A program made the position numbers and the translations under genes. Below are positions 8,093 to 16,308 of a DNA stretch of 30,261 bases, piece after piece. The first letter of the stretch is position 1. Each line of letters starts with the position of its first letter. The DNA comes from JBCCGE01 sp039029455 (GTDB lineage Bacteria; Pseudomonadota; Gammaproteobacteria; Arenicellales; Poriferihabitantaceae), in NCBI GenBank assembly GCA_039029455.1, contig JBCCGE010000037.1, positions 1 through 30,261 of the forward strand, given 5' to 3'. Under the pieces are notes generated by a model. It made no database searches, was not told where the DNA came from, and saw nothing but the letters and a program-made list of their open reading frames with translations.

Positions 8093-8926
8093 ATGAATCA
8101 ATCTGCAGAAACTATCGAACAGAACGCGCCGGATTATTCCGCGATAAAAAGCAAACAGCAGGTCGCCTGGGGATCCGGTGACTATGGGCGGGTTGGCATT
8201 ACGCTTCAGATAACGGGTGAGCAACTTTGTGAATCCCTGGACATGAAAGCCGGAGGCACAGTACTCGACGTTGCGGCCGGCAATGGAAATGTCACTCTGG
8301 CGGCGGCGCGACGCTTTGGCATTGTGACATCGACAGACTACGTCGAGTCGCTGCTCGAGCAATCAAAAGTCCGTGCAGACGCTGAAGGTCTGGATATCAG
8401 CTTTCAGCAAGCCGACGCTGAGGACCTGCCGTTTTCCAACGAAAGCTTTGACTATGTTGTGTCAACATTCGGCGTGATGTTTACCCCCGATCAGGCCACC
8501 AGCGCTCGTGAACTACACCGAGTGTGCAAACCGGGCGGAAAAATCGGGTTGGTGAACTGGACTCCCGAGGGCTTCATTGGTCAGTTGTTCAAGGTGATCG
8601 GCTCGCACGTTTCACCTCCTGCGGGAGTTAAGCCTCCAAGCGCATGGGGAACGGAAGCCTTTCTTAACCAGCACTTCGGCCCGCGTGTTCAATCAATCAA
8701 AAATACACGTCGCTCCTTTGTGTTCCGATACGGCTCTCCAAATCACTGGCTAAACGTTTTCCGCACGTATTACGGCCCTCTGTTAAAGGCGTTCGAGGCG
8801 CTGGACAACGAGAAAGCAGAGCAACTCGAGATCGATGTTCTCGACCTACTGGACCGAATGAATGTTGCGACGGATGGTACGCTTGTTTTGCCATCCGAGT
8901 ATATGGAAACGGTGATTACCAGGTAG
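8093..8926 (+). CDS. Class I SAM-dependent methyltransferase (UbiE/Methyltransf_11 type)
   Basis: This is a 277-residue cytosolic methyltransferase. Motif I (VLDVAAGNGNVTLAAARR, about residues 57-74) binds SAM. An acidic residue after strand 2 (STDYVESLL), the AEDLPF segment and the post-motif FDYVVSTFGVMF follow in the order expected for the UbiE-like group. The start is well supported by AGAGGGT about 7 nt upstream. It is a single-gene unit, convergent with the large regulator gene and ending in a strong hairpin. The substrate cannot be inferred; small molecules are typical for this subfamily. Confidence 0.88.
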   Translation: MNQSAETIEQNAPDYSAIKSKQQVAWGSGDYGRVGITLQITGEQLCESLDMKAGGTVLDVAAGNGNVTLAAARRFGIVTSTDYVESLLEQSKVRADAEGLDISFQQADAEDLPFSNESFDYVVSTFGVMFTPDQATSARELHRVCKPGGKIGLVNWTPEGFIGQLFKVIGSHVSPPAGVKPPSAWGTEAFLNQHFGPRVQSIKNTRRSFVFRYGSPNHWLNVFRTYYGPLLKAFEALDNEKAEQLEIDVLDLLDRMNVATDGTLVLPSEYMETVITR

Positions 8927-8936
8927 TCCACAGATT

Positions 8937-8967
8937 TGAGAGGCGACCGATGGTGTGTCGCCTCTCA
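8937..8967. terminator. Strong hairpin between convergent genes
   Basis: TGAGAGGCGAC (8937-8947) and GTCGCCTCTCA (8957-8967) form a perfect 11-bp stem with a 9-nt loop. It lies between the methyltransferase stop (8926) and the stop of the opposite-strand regulator. The regulator's TGA (8967-8965) is inside the right arm. No clean T-run follows on either strand, so it may act as a weak bidirectional terminator or an mRNA 3'-end stabiliser. Confidence 0.6.
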
Positions 8968-11511
8968 GACCGCAGGCTTTCTCAGCCGCGTGCGGGTTTT
9001 TTGGACAAGATCAGCCGTTGGCAGATCGTCGCCAATTCGAACCAGCTGAGTAAACTGCTCGGACCCGAGTTTTCTGATCAGGTCTTCCTCCACAGAAAGT
9101 GCGCGATCGCGAAAACGCTGTGTAACCGGAAGTGCGGCCAGCACCGACCGTGCCCGAATAGCCCCAATGTTTATCGCTGCCAGTTGCAAATCACCCAGTT
9201 TGTGCAGCGCCACTACGCAACCGGTGAATGTCAGCCACTGCTGGGCCCATTCACCTGCGCGAAACCAGATATCCACGACCTCGGACAGTTGGGTACAGGC
9301 ATCTGCAACGTCACCGCGATCCAGTAAGAGTCGACAGACTTCTCCCCGTGCAAAGGTACCCATCCACTGGTTGTCAACAGATGCTGCGATCCGCTCAGCC
9401 TCGGAAAACGCCTGCAGCGCATCATCGGGCTGCTGATGAATGGAAAATCCGGTAGCCACCAGTGCCGAAGCAAGATCCGTCGGATTTTCAGAGGCCTCAC
9501 TCAGTTTCCGGCACCGTCTCGCCAGCTCGGCAGCCATTGACAAATCCCCCACAGAACTTCGCGCAATGCTCCCCATATAATTGGCGTGCACCATTCTCGT
9601 TGACGATCCTGATGCATCTGCCAGTTCGATCTGGCGATCAACTGAAGTCATGCCTGAACTTTGATCACCCTTGACAAAGTAAACGTTAGCCAATGTCCGT
9701 TCGACCAGCCCGCTGGGCTCCAGATTTCGACTCGATTCTTCTGCCTGTGCCCTTTTGGCAGCCTCAAGGGCCGCATCAAAATTTCCGCGGACGAATTCAC
9801 TGTAAGCATGAATTCCAAGAGCGGTGGGGTACAGGTCATAGGTCCGCGAAGTCTCCATGCCAGATAGTGTTGAAGCCCAGGAAAGCGCTTCGTAACGCAT
9901 GGTGCGCATGGCGTATTCTCGTATGGCGCATACCTGAATCAGCGCCTCGTCGCAGCGGTCTTCCTGAACAAGTCGCTTGTGACTGGCTCGCAGATCGGCA
10001 AATGATCCGTGGGCGGACTTGACCGACGACAGCTCATCACTGGTATGAATACCTTCCCCGATGGTTTGCGCAAGACTGACGCAATAGCTCGAATGTCGGT
10101 TCCCCAAAGTGTCAAGATCGGCTGCGGTCATTTGTTCGTGTCCGAAAGCTCTCATCGTGTCCAGAAGCTCGTACCGTGAGCGCCCTGATTCATCGTATCG
10201 GATCGCAACCATGGACTGTTCGACCAAACGACTGATCAGATCGATGACGTCCTCAACCTCGTCACCAAAAAGCTCCTCGACAGCCTCGAGATCGAAACGA
10301 CCAGAGAAAACAGAGAGTCCGCAAAACAGGTTCTTCTCCGCAGCGGTGAGCATGTCAAATGACCACGCAACGGTATTTTTTAGGGTCTGATGTCTTGGAT
10401 CGATGCCTCTTTGATTGCTCTTTAACACGCGAAACCGCTGGTCAAGGCGGTGAGTCACATTTTGCAACCCGATACTGCCGACCCGCGATGCAGCAATCTG
10501 AATGGCCAGCGGCATGCCGTCGAGACGTTGACACAGTTCCAGAACCGATTCGGAATTGGCTGAATCCAGAGCAAAGCCAGGATTCACCGACTGAATTCGT
10601 TTCAAAAACAGTTGCACGGCCGGGAGCGCTGAAATTTCTGCGACATCGTCTGAGGTAAATCCGTCGGACTCATCACCGGCGCTGAGCGGTTCGATCGGCC
10701 ACAGCTTCTCACCCTCAATATTGAGTGCTTCGCGGCTGGTTGTCAGCACGGTAACCCGCTTTGTGGCTCCTAGAATGTAGTCAACCTCTTCGGCTATGCG
10801 CTCAATAAGGTGCTCGCAGTTGTCCAAAACAAGCAAAAGATTCCGGTTGGCAAGCGTATTCATCAACGCTTCCTTAAGGGACCGATCCTGTTTACTGTGA
10901 ACACCTAGTGCGGTCGCTATTGCTTCAATAACCGATTCGGGATCCGTTATTCTGAGCAACCGGACATAGCAGACACCGTCCTCAAAGCGCTCAACGTTGG
11001 TGTCGCCAATTGCCATAGCCAGGCTTGTTTTCCCTACGCCTCCCGGACCAACTAAAGTGATCAGTCGCCGCTGTGTCAGGTCTTTCTCGACTCTCGCAAT
11101 CAAGGCATCGCGTCCGATTAGGGCGTGATCGCGTTCACCGAGTTCCGCCGTATCGTTAACCACAATCGTTGTTGATTCGATTCCCGGACGATTTTCAGAC
11201 AAGTTCTCGTCCAGAGCGGCAACAAACTCGTAACCGCGTCCATGCACCGTTCGTATCACAGACTGTTTCTTGCCATCGTCGCCGACTGCTTTTCTGATCT
11301 GTTTGATACAGGATGACAGCGTCGATTCCGAAACGTGGGCATGCCCCCAAACCTGATCGAGAATATGATCTCTCGCAATAACGCGATTGGAGTTTTCAAC
11401 CAGATGACAGAGCACTTTGAACGCCTGAGGTTCAATCGGCACAGGCACACCGTCCCGAGTCAGCTGGTAGCGGTCGATATCGAGTTCACATTCATTAAAT
11501 CGATATATCAT
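8965..11511 (-). CDS. Winged-helix transcriptional regulator with NB-ARC-type ATPase and TPR-like region
   Basis: This is a large (848 residues from this start) signal-integrating regulator. Residues 1-98 form an OmpR/CadC-type winged helix (YRFNECELD, VPIEPQAFKVL, SSCIKQIRKAVGD, IRTVHGRGYEF). A P-loop ATPase follows: Walker A GPGGVGKT at 155-162, Walker B LLLVLDNCE near 225-233, sensor TTSREAL, and a later LDGMPLAIQIAASRV. The C-terminal half is helical and Ala-rich, consistent with tetratricopeptide-like repeats. This is the architecture of STAND-class regulators (COG3710 plus COG3903 type), in which ligand binding and ATP trigger oligomerisation. There is no receiver or membrane domain, so the input is probably cytosolic. 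I chose the ATG at 11511 because it aligns with the usual start of the winged helix; the ribosome-binding site is weak. The target genes are unknown. Confidence 0.88.
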   Translation of the reverse strand: MIYRFNECELDIDRYQLTRDGVPVPIEPQAFKVLCHLVENSNRVIARDHILDQVWGHAHVSESTLSSCIKQIRKAVGDDGKKQSVIRTVHGRGYEFVAALDENLSENRPGIESTTIVVNDTAELGERDHALIGRDALIARVEKDLTQRRLITLVGPGGVGKTSLAMAIGDTNVERFEDGVCYVRLLRITDPESVIEAIATALGVHSKQDRSLKEALMNTLANRNLLLVLDNCEHLIERIAEEVDYILGATKRVTVLTTSREALNIEGEKLWPIEPLSAGDESDGFTSDDVAEISALPAVQLFLKRIQSVNPGFALDSANSESVLELCQRLDGMPLAIQIAASRVGSIGLQNVTHRLDQRFRVLKSNQRGIDPRHQTLKNTVAWSFDMLTAAEKNLFCGLSVFSGRFDLEAVEELFGDEVEDVIDLISRLVEQSMVAIRYDESGRSRYELLDTMRAFGHEQMTAADLDTLGNRHSSYCVSLAQTIGEGIHTSDELSSVKSAHGSFADLRASHKRLVQEDRCDEALIQVCAIREYAMRTMRYEALSWASTLSGMETSRTYDLYPTALGIHAYSEFVRGNFDAALEAAKRAQAEESSRNLEPSGLVERTLANVYFVKGDQSSGMTSVDRQIELADASGSSTRMVHANYMGSIARSSVGDLSMAAELARRCRKLSEASENPTDLASALVATGFSIHQQPDDALQAFSEAERIAASVDNQWMGTFARGEVCRLLLDRGDVADACTQLSEVVDIWFRAGEWAQQWLTFTGCVVALHKLGDLQLAAINIGAIRARSVLAALPVTQRFRDRALSVEEDLIRKLGSEQFTQLVRIGDDLPTADLVQKTRTRLRKPAV

Positions 11512-11698
11512 TTTCACTTTACGGTGACGACCAGGAGATCGGCAGTCAAACAAATTGACATATCCGGACTGATCGCGCGGTACGTTTGATCAATACCGTA
11601 CATCTTAACGCAACTGTTGATTTATACCTGACAAAACGTCACACACTTGTACATAGCTGCGCGTCCTGACGGTCACGCTACCACGCCCGAAGCAAACC

Positions 11699-11711
11699 GG
11701 TTACAGTAACC
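11699..11711. promoter_or_regulatory. 13-bp perfect palindrome upstream of the hybrid kinase
   Basis: GGTTAC-A-GTAACC lies 37 bp before the kinase start in the 237-bp divergent region between the kinase and the large regulator. It could be an operator for either gene. I found no second copy upstream of the response regulator. Confidence 0.35.
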
Positions 11712-11748
11712 CTGAAGTTATACCTATTGCCAAAAAGAAGACAGTCTC

Positions 11749-13536
11749 ATGACCACATCGGTAGGCAAACCAGCGGTTCTCAGTCTCGAAAACAGTGTTT
11801 TTGTCGAACAGGTCAACTATCTGTTCATCAACGCTTATGGCGTCATTTTCGCGGCATTTGTGCTGAGCAGTCTGATGGCTGCCGGACTGTGGCTGGTGAC
11901 CTCGGATCCAAGAGTCATTGTGTGGATTTTGATCTACAGTCTGATCTCGGTAGGTCGAGTCTGGCTGGTGTATCGATATAAACAAAATCCGCCCACAACA
12001 ATTGATCGCAGCAGAAATTGGGCAAATATCTGGTCGTTCACGCAATTACTGCCTGGGGTTATGTGGGGACTGGCGTCTGTGTTGTTTCTCGACGTCGACA
12101 ATGTATTTACGATTGCAATTCTGGTGATTTTCACGCTTGGTATCACCACTGGCGCTGTTTCATCAACTGCGAGTTACTTTCCTGCTTATTTTTTGTTCTT
12201 GTTCCCAAGTGTAATTCCACTGGCCTGGATGCTGATTTCCGGCGGCGGCAACTTCATCGTAATTGGAATTGCGATCTGCTTCTACGCGATGATTGGACCG
12301 TACTTTGCATTCCAATTTCACAAAACGACTATCGATTCGCTAAGGCTGCGCTTTGAAAATCTAAACCTGATCAAAGAAGCGAACGCCCAGCGCGAGCTGG
12401 CCGAGCGCGAGCGAAACGAGGCGGAAAATGCCAACATATCCAAATCTCGTTTTCTGGCAGCGACCAGTCACGATTTGCGTCAGCCTCTGCATTCGCTTGG
12501 GCTGATGGTCAGTATTCTTGAGACAACGAAAGATGAAGACAAACGCAGAAGTGTCTACGACCAAATCAGAACAAGCTATGCGGCACTGGAGGGCTTGTTC
12601 AATTCACTGCTGGATATATCGAAACTGGATGCGGGCACTCAGGATGTCAACCTGGAGAGCATTTCCATAGCTGACTTTTTCCACGAACTTGAAACCGAGT
12701 TCACACCGCTAACACGCCCCGGTTTCACGGAGATAACGTTCAAGGCCGCTGATCTTGCAACTCGTTCTGACCCCCTCCTACTCAAGAGAGTCATCCGCAA
12801 TATCATCTCGAACGCTACCCGGTTCACGGAAAACGGAAAAATTCTGGTGACAGCCCGCAAGCTCGACGAACAAATTGTTGTGGCGGTTTACGATCAGGGA
12901 ATTGGTATACCTGAGCACGAGATGGAAAATATCTTCGCTGAGTATGTGCAACTGCACAATCCGGAGCGCGATCGGACCAAGGGACTGGGATTGGGTCTGG
13001 CCATTGTGCGCAGAATCTGTCAGTTGCTGGATCATCGATTTACGATTAATTCCGAATCCGGACAGGGAACAGTTTTCCGTCTGTGGTTACCCTGCGCTGA
13101 ACTGCCCATCGATACGCCGGAAGCAAATGCAGAGAAACCGCCCCGTCTTGAGCTGAGGAAAAACGTCCTTGTGATTGACGATGAAGCCGATATCCGGGAA
13201 TCAATGAAGCTGATTCTGGAAAGCTGGGGATGCACGGTTCTTACCGCCGACTCGCTGAGTTCAGCACAGCAGGTTCTCGAGAACTTCGATCAGCAAATAG
13301 ATGGCGTTGTTTCCGACTATCGGCTGCGCGACAACCAGACCGGAATAACCGCACTCGATTCAATTCGTCAAAAACACTCAGAGGAAATACACGGTATCCT
13401 TATCACGGGAGACACCTCTGCCGAAATTCTGCGTGAAGCAAAAGCAAGCGGTTATCCACTGCTGCACAAGCCGGTCAAACCGTCACAGCTGCGGGTTGCA
13501 CTGGCTGCCAGGCATAAAGTCCGAGGGAGCCTCTGA
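11749..13536 (+). CDS. Hybrid sensor histidine kinase with C-terminal receiver domain
   Basis: This is a 595-residue inner-membrane kinase. About six hydrophobic segments (roughly residues 28-190) form the sensor region, with no periplasmic domain of note. A linker coiled coil (about 195-230) leads to the HisKA domain, with His241 in ATSHDLRQPLHSL as the phosphoacceptor. The ATPase domain shows the N box (NIISNATRF, 351-359), G1 (DQGIGIP, 382-388) and G2 (GLGLGLA, 412-418). A receiver domain (about 472-590) has Asp477/478, phosphoacceptor Asp523, Thr553 and Lys574. No HPt domain follows, so the receiver may modulate the kinase or act as a phosphate sink. The gene converges on a NarL-type response regulator, its probable partner. 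Its last codons and stop lie in the left end of a long palindromic element. Confidence 0.93.
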   Translation: MTTSVGKPAVLSLENSVFVEQVNYLFINAYGVIFAAFVLSSLMAAGLWLVTSDPRVIVWILIYSLISVGRVWLVYRYKQNPPTTIDRSRNWANIWSFTQLLPGVMWGLASVLFLDVDNVFTIAILVIFTLGITTGAVSSTASYFPAYFLFLFPSVIPLAWMLISGGGNFIVIGIAICFYAMIGPYFAFQFHKTTIDSLRLRFENLNLIKEANAQRELAERERNEAENANISKSRFLAATSHDLRQPLHSLGLMVSILETTKDEDKRRSVYDQIRTSYAALEGLFNSLLDISKLDAGTQDVNLESISIADFFHELETEFTPLTRPGFTEITFKAADLATRSDPLLLKRVIRNIISNATRFTENGKILVTARKLDEQIVVAVYDQGIGIPEHEMENIFAEYVQLHNPERDRTKGLGLGLAIVRRICQLLDHRFTINSESGQGTVFRLWLPCAELPIDTPEANAEKPPRLELRKNVLVIDDEADIRESMKLILESWGCTVLTADSLSSAQQVLENFDQQIDGVVSDYRLRDNQTGITALDSIRQKHSEEIHGILITGDTSAEILREAKASGYPLLHKPVKPSQLRVALAARHKVRGSL

Positions 13537-13687
13537 TTAAAACTGGGCAAACAAAGTTGTGATGCAAAATCTTCAAGATCAAGGCGGGAAACGCACGTAA
13601 TAGCAGGGCTATTACGAAGTTTTCCAACGCAGAGACTGGAGATTTTGCGCGCAAATTGGTCGGTCATGTTTTGATCAGAGGCTCCCT
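13524..13687. repeat. 164-bp imperfect palindromic element (MITE/REP-like) between convergent genes
   Basis: The outer arms AGGGAGCCTCTGAT (13524-13537) and ATCAGAGGCTCCCT (13674-13687) are exact 14-bp inverted repeats. The inner parts also pair imperfectly: the GCAAAATCT region near 13564-13572 pairs with AGATTTTGC near 13640-13648. The exact centre is GTAATAGC-AGG-GCTATTAC (13597-13615). The whole segment folds on itself end to end. The left arm encodes the last residues and stop of the kinase; the right arm touches the stop of the response regulator. It resembles small non-coding palindromic repeats that occur in many copies in proteobacterial genomes, but copy number cannot be tested here. 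It probably also ends transcription from both sides. Confidence 0.8.
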
Positions 13688-14348
13688 AGAGCAGTCCAAG
13701 TTCCTGCGCCCGCGACACACACGCCGTTCGATTATCTACAGACAAATCCGCGAACAATCGGGTGACATGGGTTTTAACTGTATTTTCCGACAGGAATAAA
13801 ACCGTCGCGATCTGCTTGTTTGAGTATCCCTTCGATAACAACTCGAGAACCTCGACCTGTCGTCGGGTTAGCACAAGACCGTGATCGTTCGTTTTTTCTG
13901 ATGCCTGATCAGCGTTGTCCCTTTCCAGAGCAGCCAGATGCCGGTCCATTCCCGATGGTAAATACAACTGACCTGACAGCACCGTGTTTATTGCCGCGAG
14001 AATATCCGGACCTCCGAACGACTTCGGTATAAACCCCAGAGCACCAGCATCCAGTGCGCTTTTTATTTTACGAATGTTCTCGGTCGCAGAAAGCACAATC
14101 ACGGGCACAATCTGGTTTCGATGCTGCAGAGCATTCAGAAACTGGAGACCGTCCAGATTCGGCATCGACATATCCAGCAAAATCAGATCGACTTCTGTAT
14201 CGCTGTCCAGCAAATCCAATGCTGTCGAAGCGTCCGACGCTGTCACCACATCGATTGATTCATCGACGGTACTCAACAATAGTCGGATGCCATCGAGAAA
14301 AATCTCATGGTCATCAACAACAATCACACGCCCCACGTTGGAAAGCAT
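13686..14348 (-). CDS. NarL/FixJ-family response regulator
   Basis: This is a 220-residue two-component output protein. The receiver domain spans about 1-125, with Asp12/Asp13, phosphoacceptor Asp59 in LILLDMSMPNLDG, Ser87 and Lys109 (IPKSFGG). A LuxR-type helix-turn-helix covers about 158-218 (LTRRQVEVLELLSKGYSNKQIA, NTVKTHVTRLF). The ATG at 14348 has a good GGAGA upstream. It is convergent with the hybrid kinase and is the only unattached response regulator in the window, so pairing with that kinase is likely. The separate transcription units suggest independent control of the two partners. Confidence 0.94.
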   Translation of the reverse strand: MLSNVGRVIVVDDHEIFLDGIRLLLSTVDESIDVVTASDASTALDLLDSDTEVDLILLDMSMPNLDGLQFLNALQHRNQIVPVIVLSATENIRKIKSALDAGALGFIPKSFGGPDILAAINTVLSGQLYLPSGMDRHLAALERDNADQASEKTNDHGLVLTRRQVEVLELLSKGYSNKQIATVLFLSENTVKTHVTRLFADLSVDNRTACVSRAQELGLL

Positions 14349-14459
14349 CGTTTCTCCGAAAGCTATCTTTATTTAAGACAGTAATTTAACATCCATACAG
14401 AAAATTACGTGTGACCGGCAGTATTATATTGCGAAAGCAGCGGTTACTTTTGAATCGAA

Positions 14460-14804
14460 CTATTCCTCCAACACAGTCCGATCGCCGTGGCTCGGAGGCG
14501 TAGATACAACGATAAAGCGCAGTGTTTTGGAACCTGAATTCGTCAGCCTATGTCCGCAACGAACCGGCACGGACAATCCTTCACCGCAACTGAGTTCAAT
14601 GGTTTTATCGCTTAACTCAATCGTCGCGACTCCTTCCAGGATATAGAAGAACTGTTCTGCCCGATGGTGAAAATGCTGAATCTCCGAGGCGCCTGGCGGA
14701 ACAACCTCCTCAATCACGCTGAGGTTTTTAGTTGCTGCAAGGTGCCATCCTTCACAACCCGCTCCCCAAAAATAATGGTCTGAATTGGCGACAGATTTTT
14801 TCAT
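14460..14804 (-). CDS. Small cupin-domain protein
   Basis: This is a single-domain cupin of 114 residues. Cupin motif 1 is PPGASEIQHFHHRAEQFFYILEG, with His44, His46 and Glu50 as likely metal ligands. Motif 2 contains His85 in PVRCGHRLTN. Such proteins act as small dioxygenases, isomerases or ligand-binding proteins; nothing fixes the activity here. It is separated from the upstream VOC gene by 200 bp, so it may be outside the operon that precedes it. The start is supported by GGGTG in the upstream region. Confidence 0.8.
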   Translation of the reverse strand: MKKSVANSDHYFWGAGCEGWHLAATKNLSVIEEVVPPGASEIQHFHHRAEQFFYILEGVATIELSDKTIELSCGEGLSVPVRCGHRLTNSGSKTLRFIVVSTPPSHGDRTVLEE

Positions 14805-15004
14805 TGCACCCTGTCCGATATCTCGTCAGAGGATATTTCAACAACCCTATAAACTCTTTTGAGCATCAATGGATTAAAAAGAGAAACAAATCGATTTGAC
14901 TGAAGCAGATGTACGCGGTAGGCCACAATTCGCAATGTTTTGGCAGGTTTGCCGGGGTTTGAATGCCATCAGAACACCTCATTCGACTGTTCAGAGTCTG
15001 AATC

Positions 15005-15379
15005 TTATCCAAAACTCAGCATGTGCCCGTCGGGGTCCTGAAGACTGAACTCGCGCATGCCATAGTGGGTTGTGTCCAGCTTTGTTGGCTTGAAACCTTT
15101 TTTGGCAACATGCCAATATAGCTCCCCCACATTATCCGGATAGCAGTAAAAAATGCATGGCCAACTCACATTTGCGTGTGGATCCATATCAATATCCACG
15201 CGCGGCGGGCATTCAGTTTCCGACAGCATCAGCTCTATACTCCCCGATCGAATGGTTGCCCAGCGCCACTCCGCGACAAGTTCGGGGTCACTCACTAATT
15301 CAAAATGAAGCGCTTGTCGATAGAATGTCAGACTGCGCTCGATGTCCGCAACATTTAGCATTGGAATCAGATTTTTCAT
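15005..15379 (-). CDS. VOC-family protein (glyoxalase/bleomycin-resistance fold)
   Basis: This is a 124-residue member of the vicinal oxygen chelate superfamily. It opens with the typical MLNVADIERSLTFYRQALHFE and closes with MREFSLQDPDGHMLSFG, whose Glu/Asp-rich turn is characteristic. These proteins bind a metal and act as dioxygenases, glyoxalases, epimerases or drug-binding resistance proteins. It is 26 bp after the unknown small protein gene on the same strand and probably belongs to the tail of the quaternary-amine operon. The specific reaction is unknown. Confidence 0.85.
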   Translation of the reverse strand: MKNLIPMLNVADIERSLTFYRQALHFELVSDPELVAEWRWATIRSGSIELMLSETECPPRVDIDMDPHANVSWPCIFYCYPDNVGELYWHVAKKGFKPTKLDTTHYGMREFSLQDPDGHMLSFG

Positions 15380-15405
15380 TCAAAGATCTCTATTCAATTT
15401 TGTTT

Positions 15406-15744
15406 TCATGACTCGGGGCAATCCTGCCAGCAAGTGAACACCATATCTTCAAGTTTCGAGTAAACGCCGATATGTATCGAAGCTTCAGGTTGCTGTCGTG
15501 ACAAAATAAACTGAACAGCTGACTCAGATTGCGCTTTGTTACGAAAATGCATGATGTGAAAATATTCATGCTCCCGTGCATCATCTGTATCCAGTATGGT
15601 GTCCCGATCACGTCGACCAATCGGGTCAGCGCTGGTGATCAGATCAAGATTCAGCAAGTGATCCGTGAATTCCTGCATGGCAATAACGACATCATCAATC
15701 GGAATTCCCGCCTTTATATTGAAGCTGCTCAACATGTGAAACAT
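15406..15744 (-). CDS. Small protein, possibly dimeric alpha/beta-barrel fold, function unknown
   Basis: I do not recognise this 112-residue protein with certainty. The pattern (MFHMLSSFNIKAGIPIDD, a helix, IGRRDRDT, EYFHIMHFRNKAQSESAVQF) resembles small ferredoxin-like dimeric alpha/beta-barrel proteins of the NIPSNAP/EthD sort, which sit next to catabolic enzymes. The ATG at 15744 has a good GGAG 8 nt upstream. It is 44 bp downstream of the GNAT gene and 26 bp upstream of the VOC gene, so it is likely co-transcribed. It has no signal peptide or membrane segment. Confidence 0.65.
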   Translation of the reverse strand: MFHMLSSFNIKAGIPIDDVVIAMQEFTDHLLNLDLITSADPIGRRDRDTILDTDDAREHEYFHIMHFRNKAQSESAVQFILSRQQPEASIHIGVYSKLEDMVFTCWQDCPES

Positions 15745-15788
15745 GTGTTATCTCCATCAAATTGTGGCTATTTGAATCGGACCATCAA

Positions 15789-16235
15789 TTATGACAACTG
15801 CTTTTCATACAGTTTAAGTGCTCTCCCTTCAAAATCGGTTTCTCCAAAAAAGGTGTACCCAAGTTTTGGGTAAATGTGGCAACCAACCTCATTATCTTCA
15901 AAAACATCAAGCCAGATTCGGCTTGCACTCCACGTTTTACGGCAGTAGCTCTCCATTAGTGAGATAGCTGTTTGCCCAATACCGCGCTTTGACTGATCGA
16001 TCAGAATCCGGCGGAATTCGACGCTGTCATTCTCGGGTTCGAAAACCAGAATGAAATAACCGCACAACGTTTCACTGTCATCCTCAACAACCAGATAAGT
16101 AATCAACGGATCGCGAAAGTTCTTTCGATGTTGATCGATGCCGGTTTGAAGGACGAACCGACGGGCATGGGGTTGCCTATCCATTTGATCGAAAATCTCG
16201 AGTTCATTTGCCGTCGCAGCACGCAACCTGATCAT
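15789..16235 (-). CDS. GNAT-family N-acetyltransferase
   Basis: This protein of about 148 residues has the GNAT fold. A beta-strand pair (ITYLVVEDDSETLCGYFIL) leads to the acetyl-CoA-binding segment EFRRILIDQSKRGIGQTAI, matching the V-x-x-x-R/Q-G-x-G pattern, followed by a typical IYPKLGYTFFG near the C-terminus. I chose the ATG at 16235 (MIRLRAAT) because it begins the first strand; the in-frame ATG at 16268 adds an unlikely 11 residues. It lies 73 bp downstream of the gamma-glutamylcyclotransferase-like gene. The substrate is unknown. Confidence 0.8.
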   Translation of the reverse strand: MIRLRAATANELEIFDQMDRQPHARRFVLQTGIDQHRKNFRDPLITYLVVEDDSETLCGYFILVFEPENDSVEFRRILIDQSKRGIGQTAISLMESYCRKTWSASRIWLDVFEDNEVGCHIYPKLGYTFFGETDFEGRALKLYEKQLS

Positions 16236-16308
16236 TTCTCTAAACCCATACAGATGTTCACCGATCACGCAATCTGTCGCAACGAAATTGCGTTTGCTAT
16301 GACCAGAC

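Noticed and set aside
11555..11583. TTGACA at 11555-11560 as the -35 of a plus-strand promoter
   Set aside because: No acceptable -10 at 16-18 bp spacing, so it is not reported as a promoter.
13524..13687. Reading the palindromic element as a CRISPR or tRNA/ncRNA gene
   Set aside because: There is only one unit, with no repeat-spacer periodicity and no cloverleaf; end-to-end self-complementarity fits a palindromic repeat.
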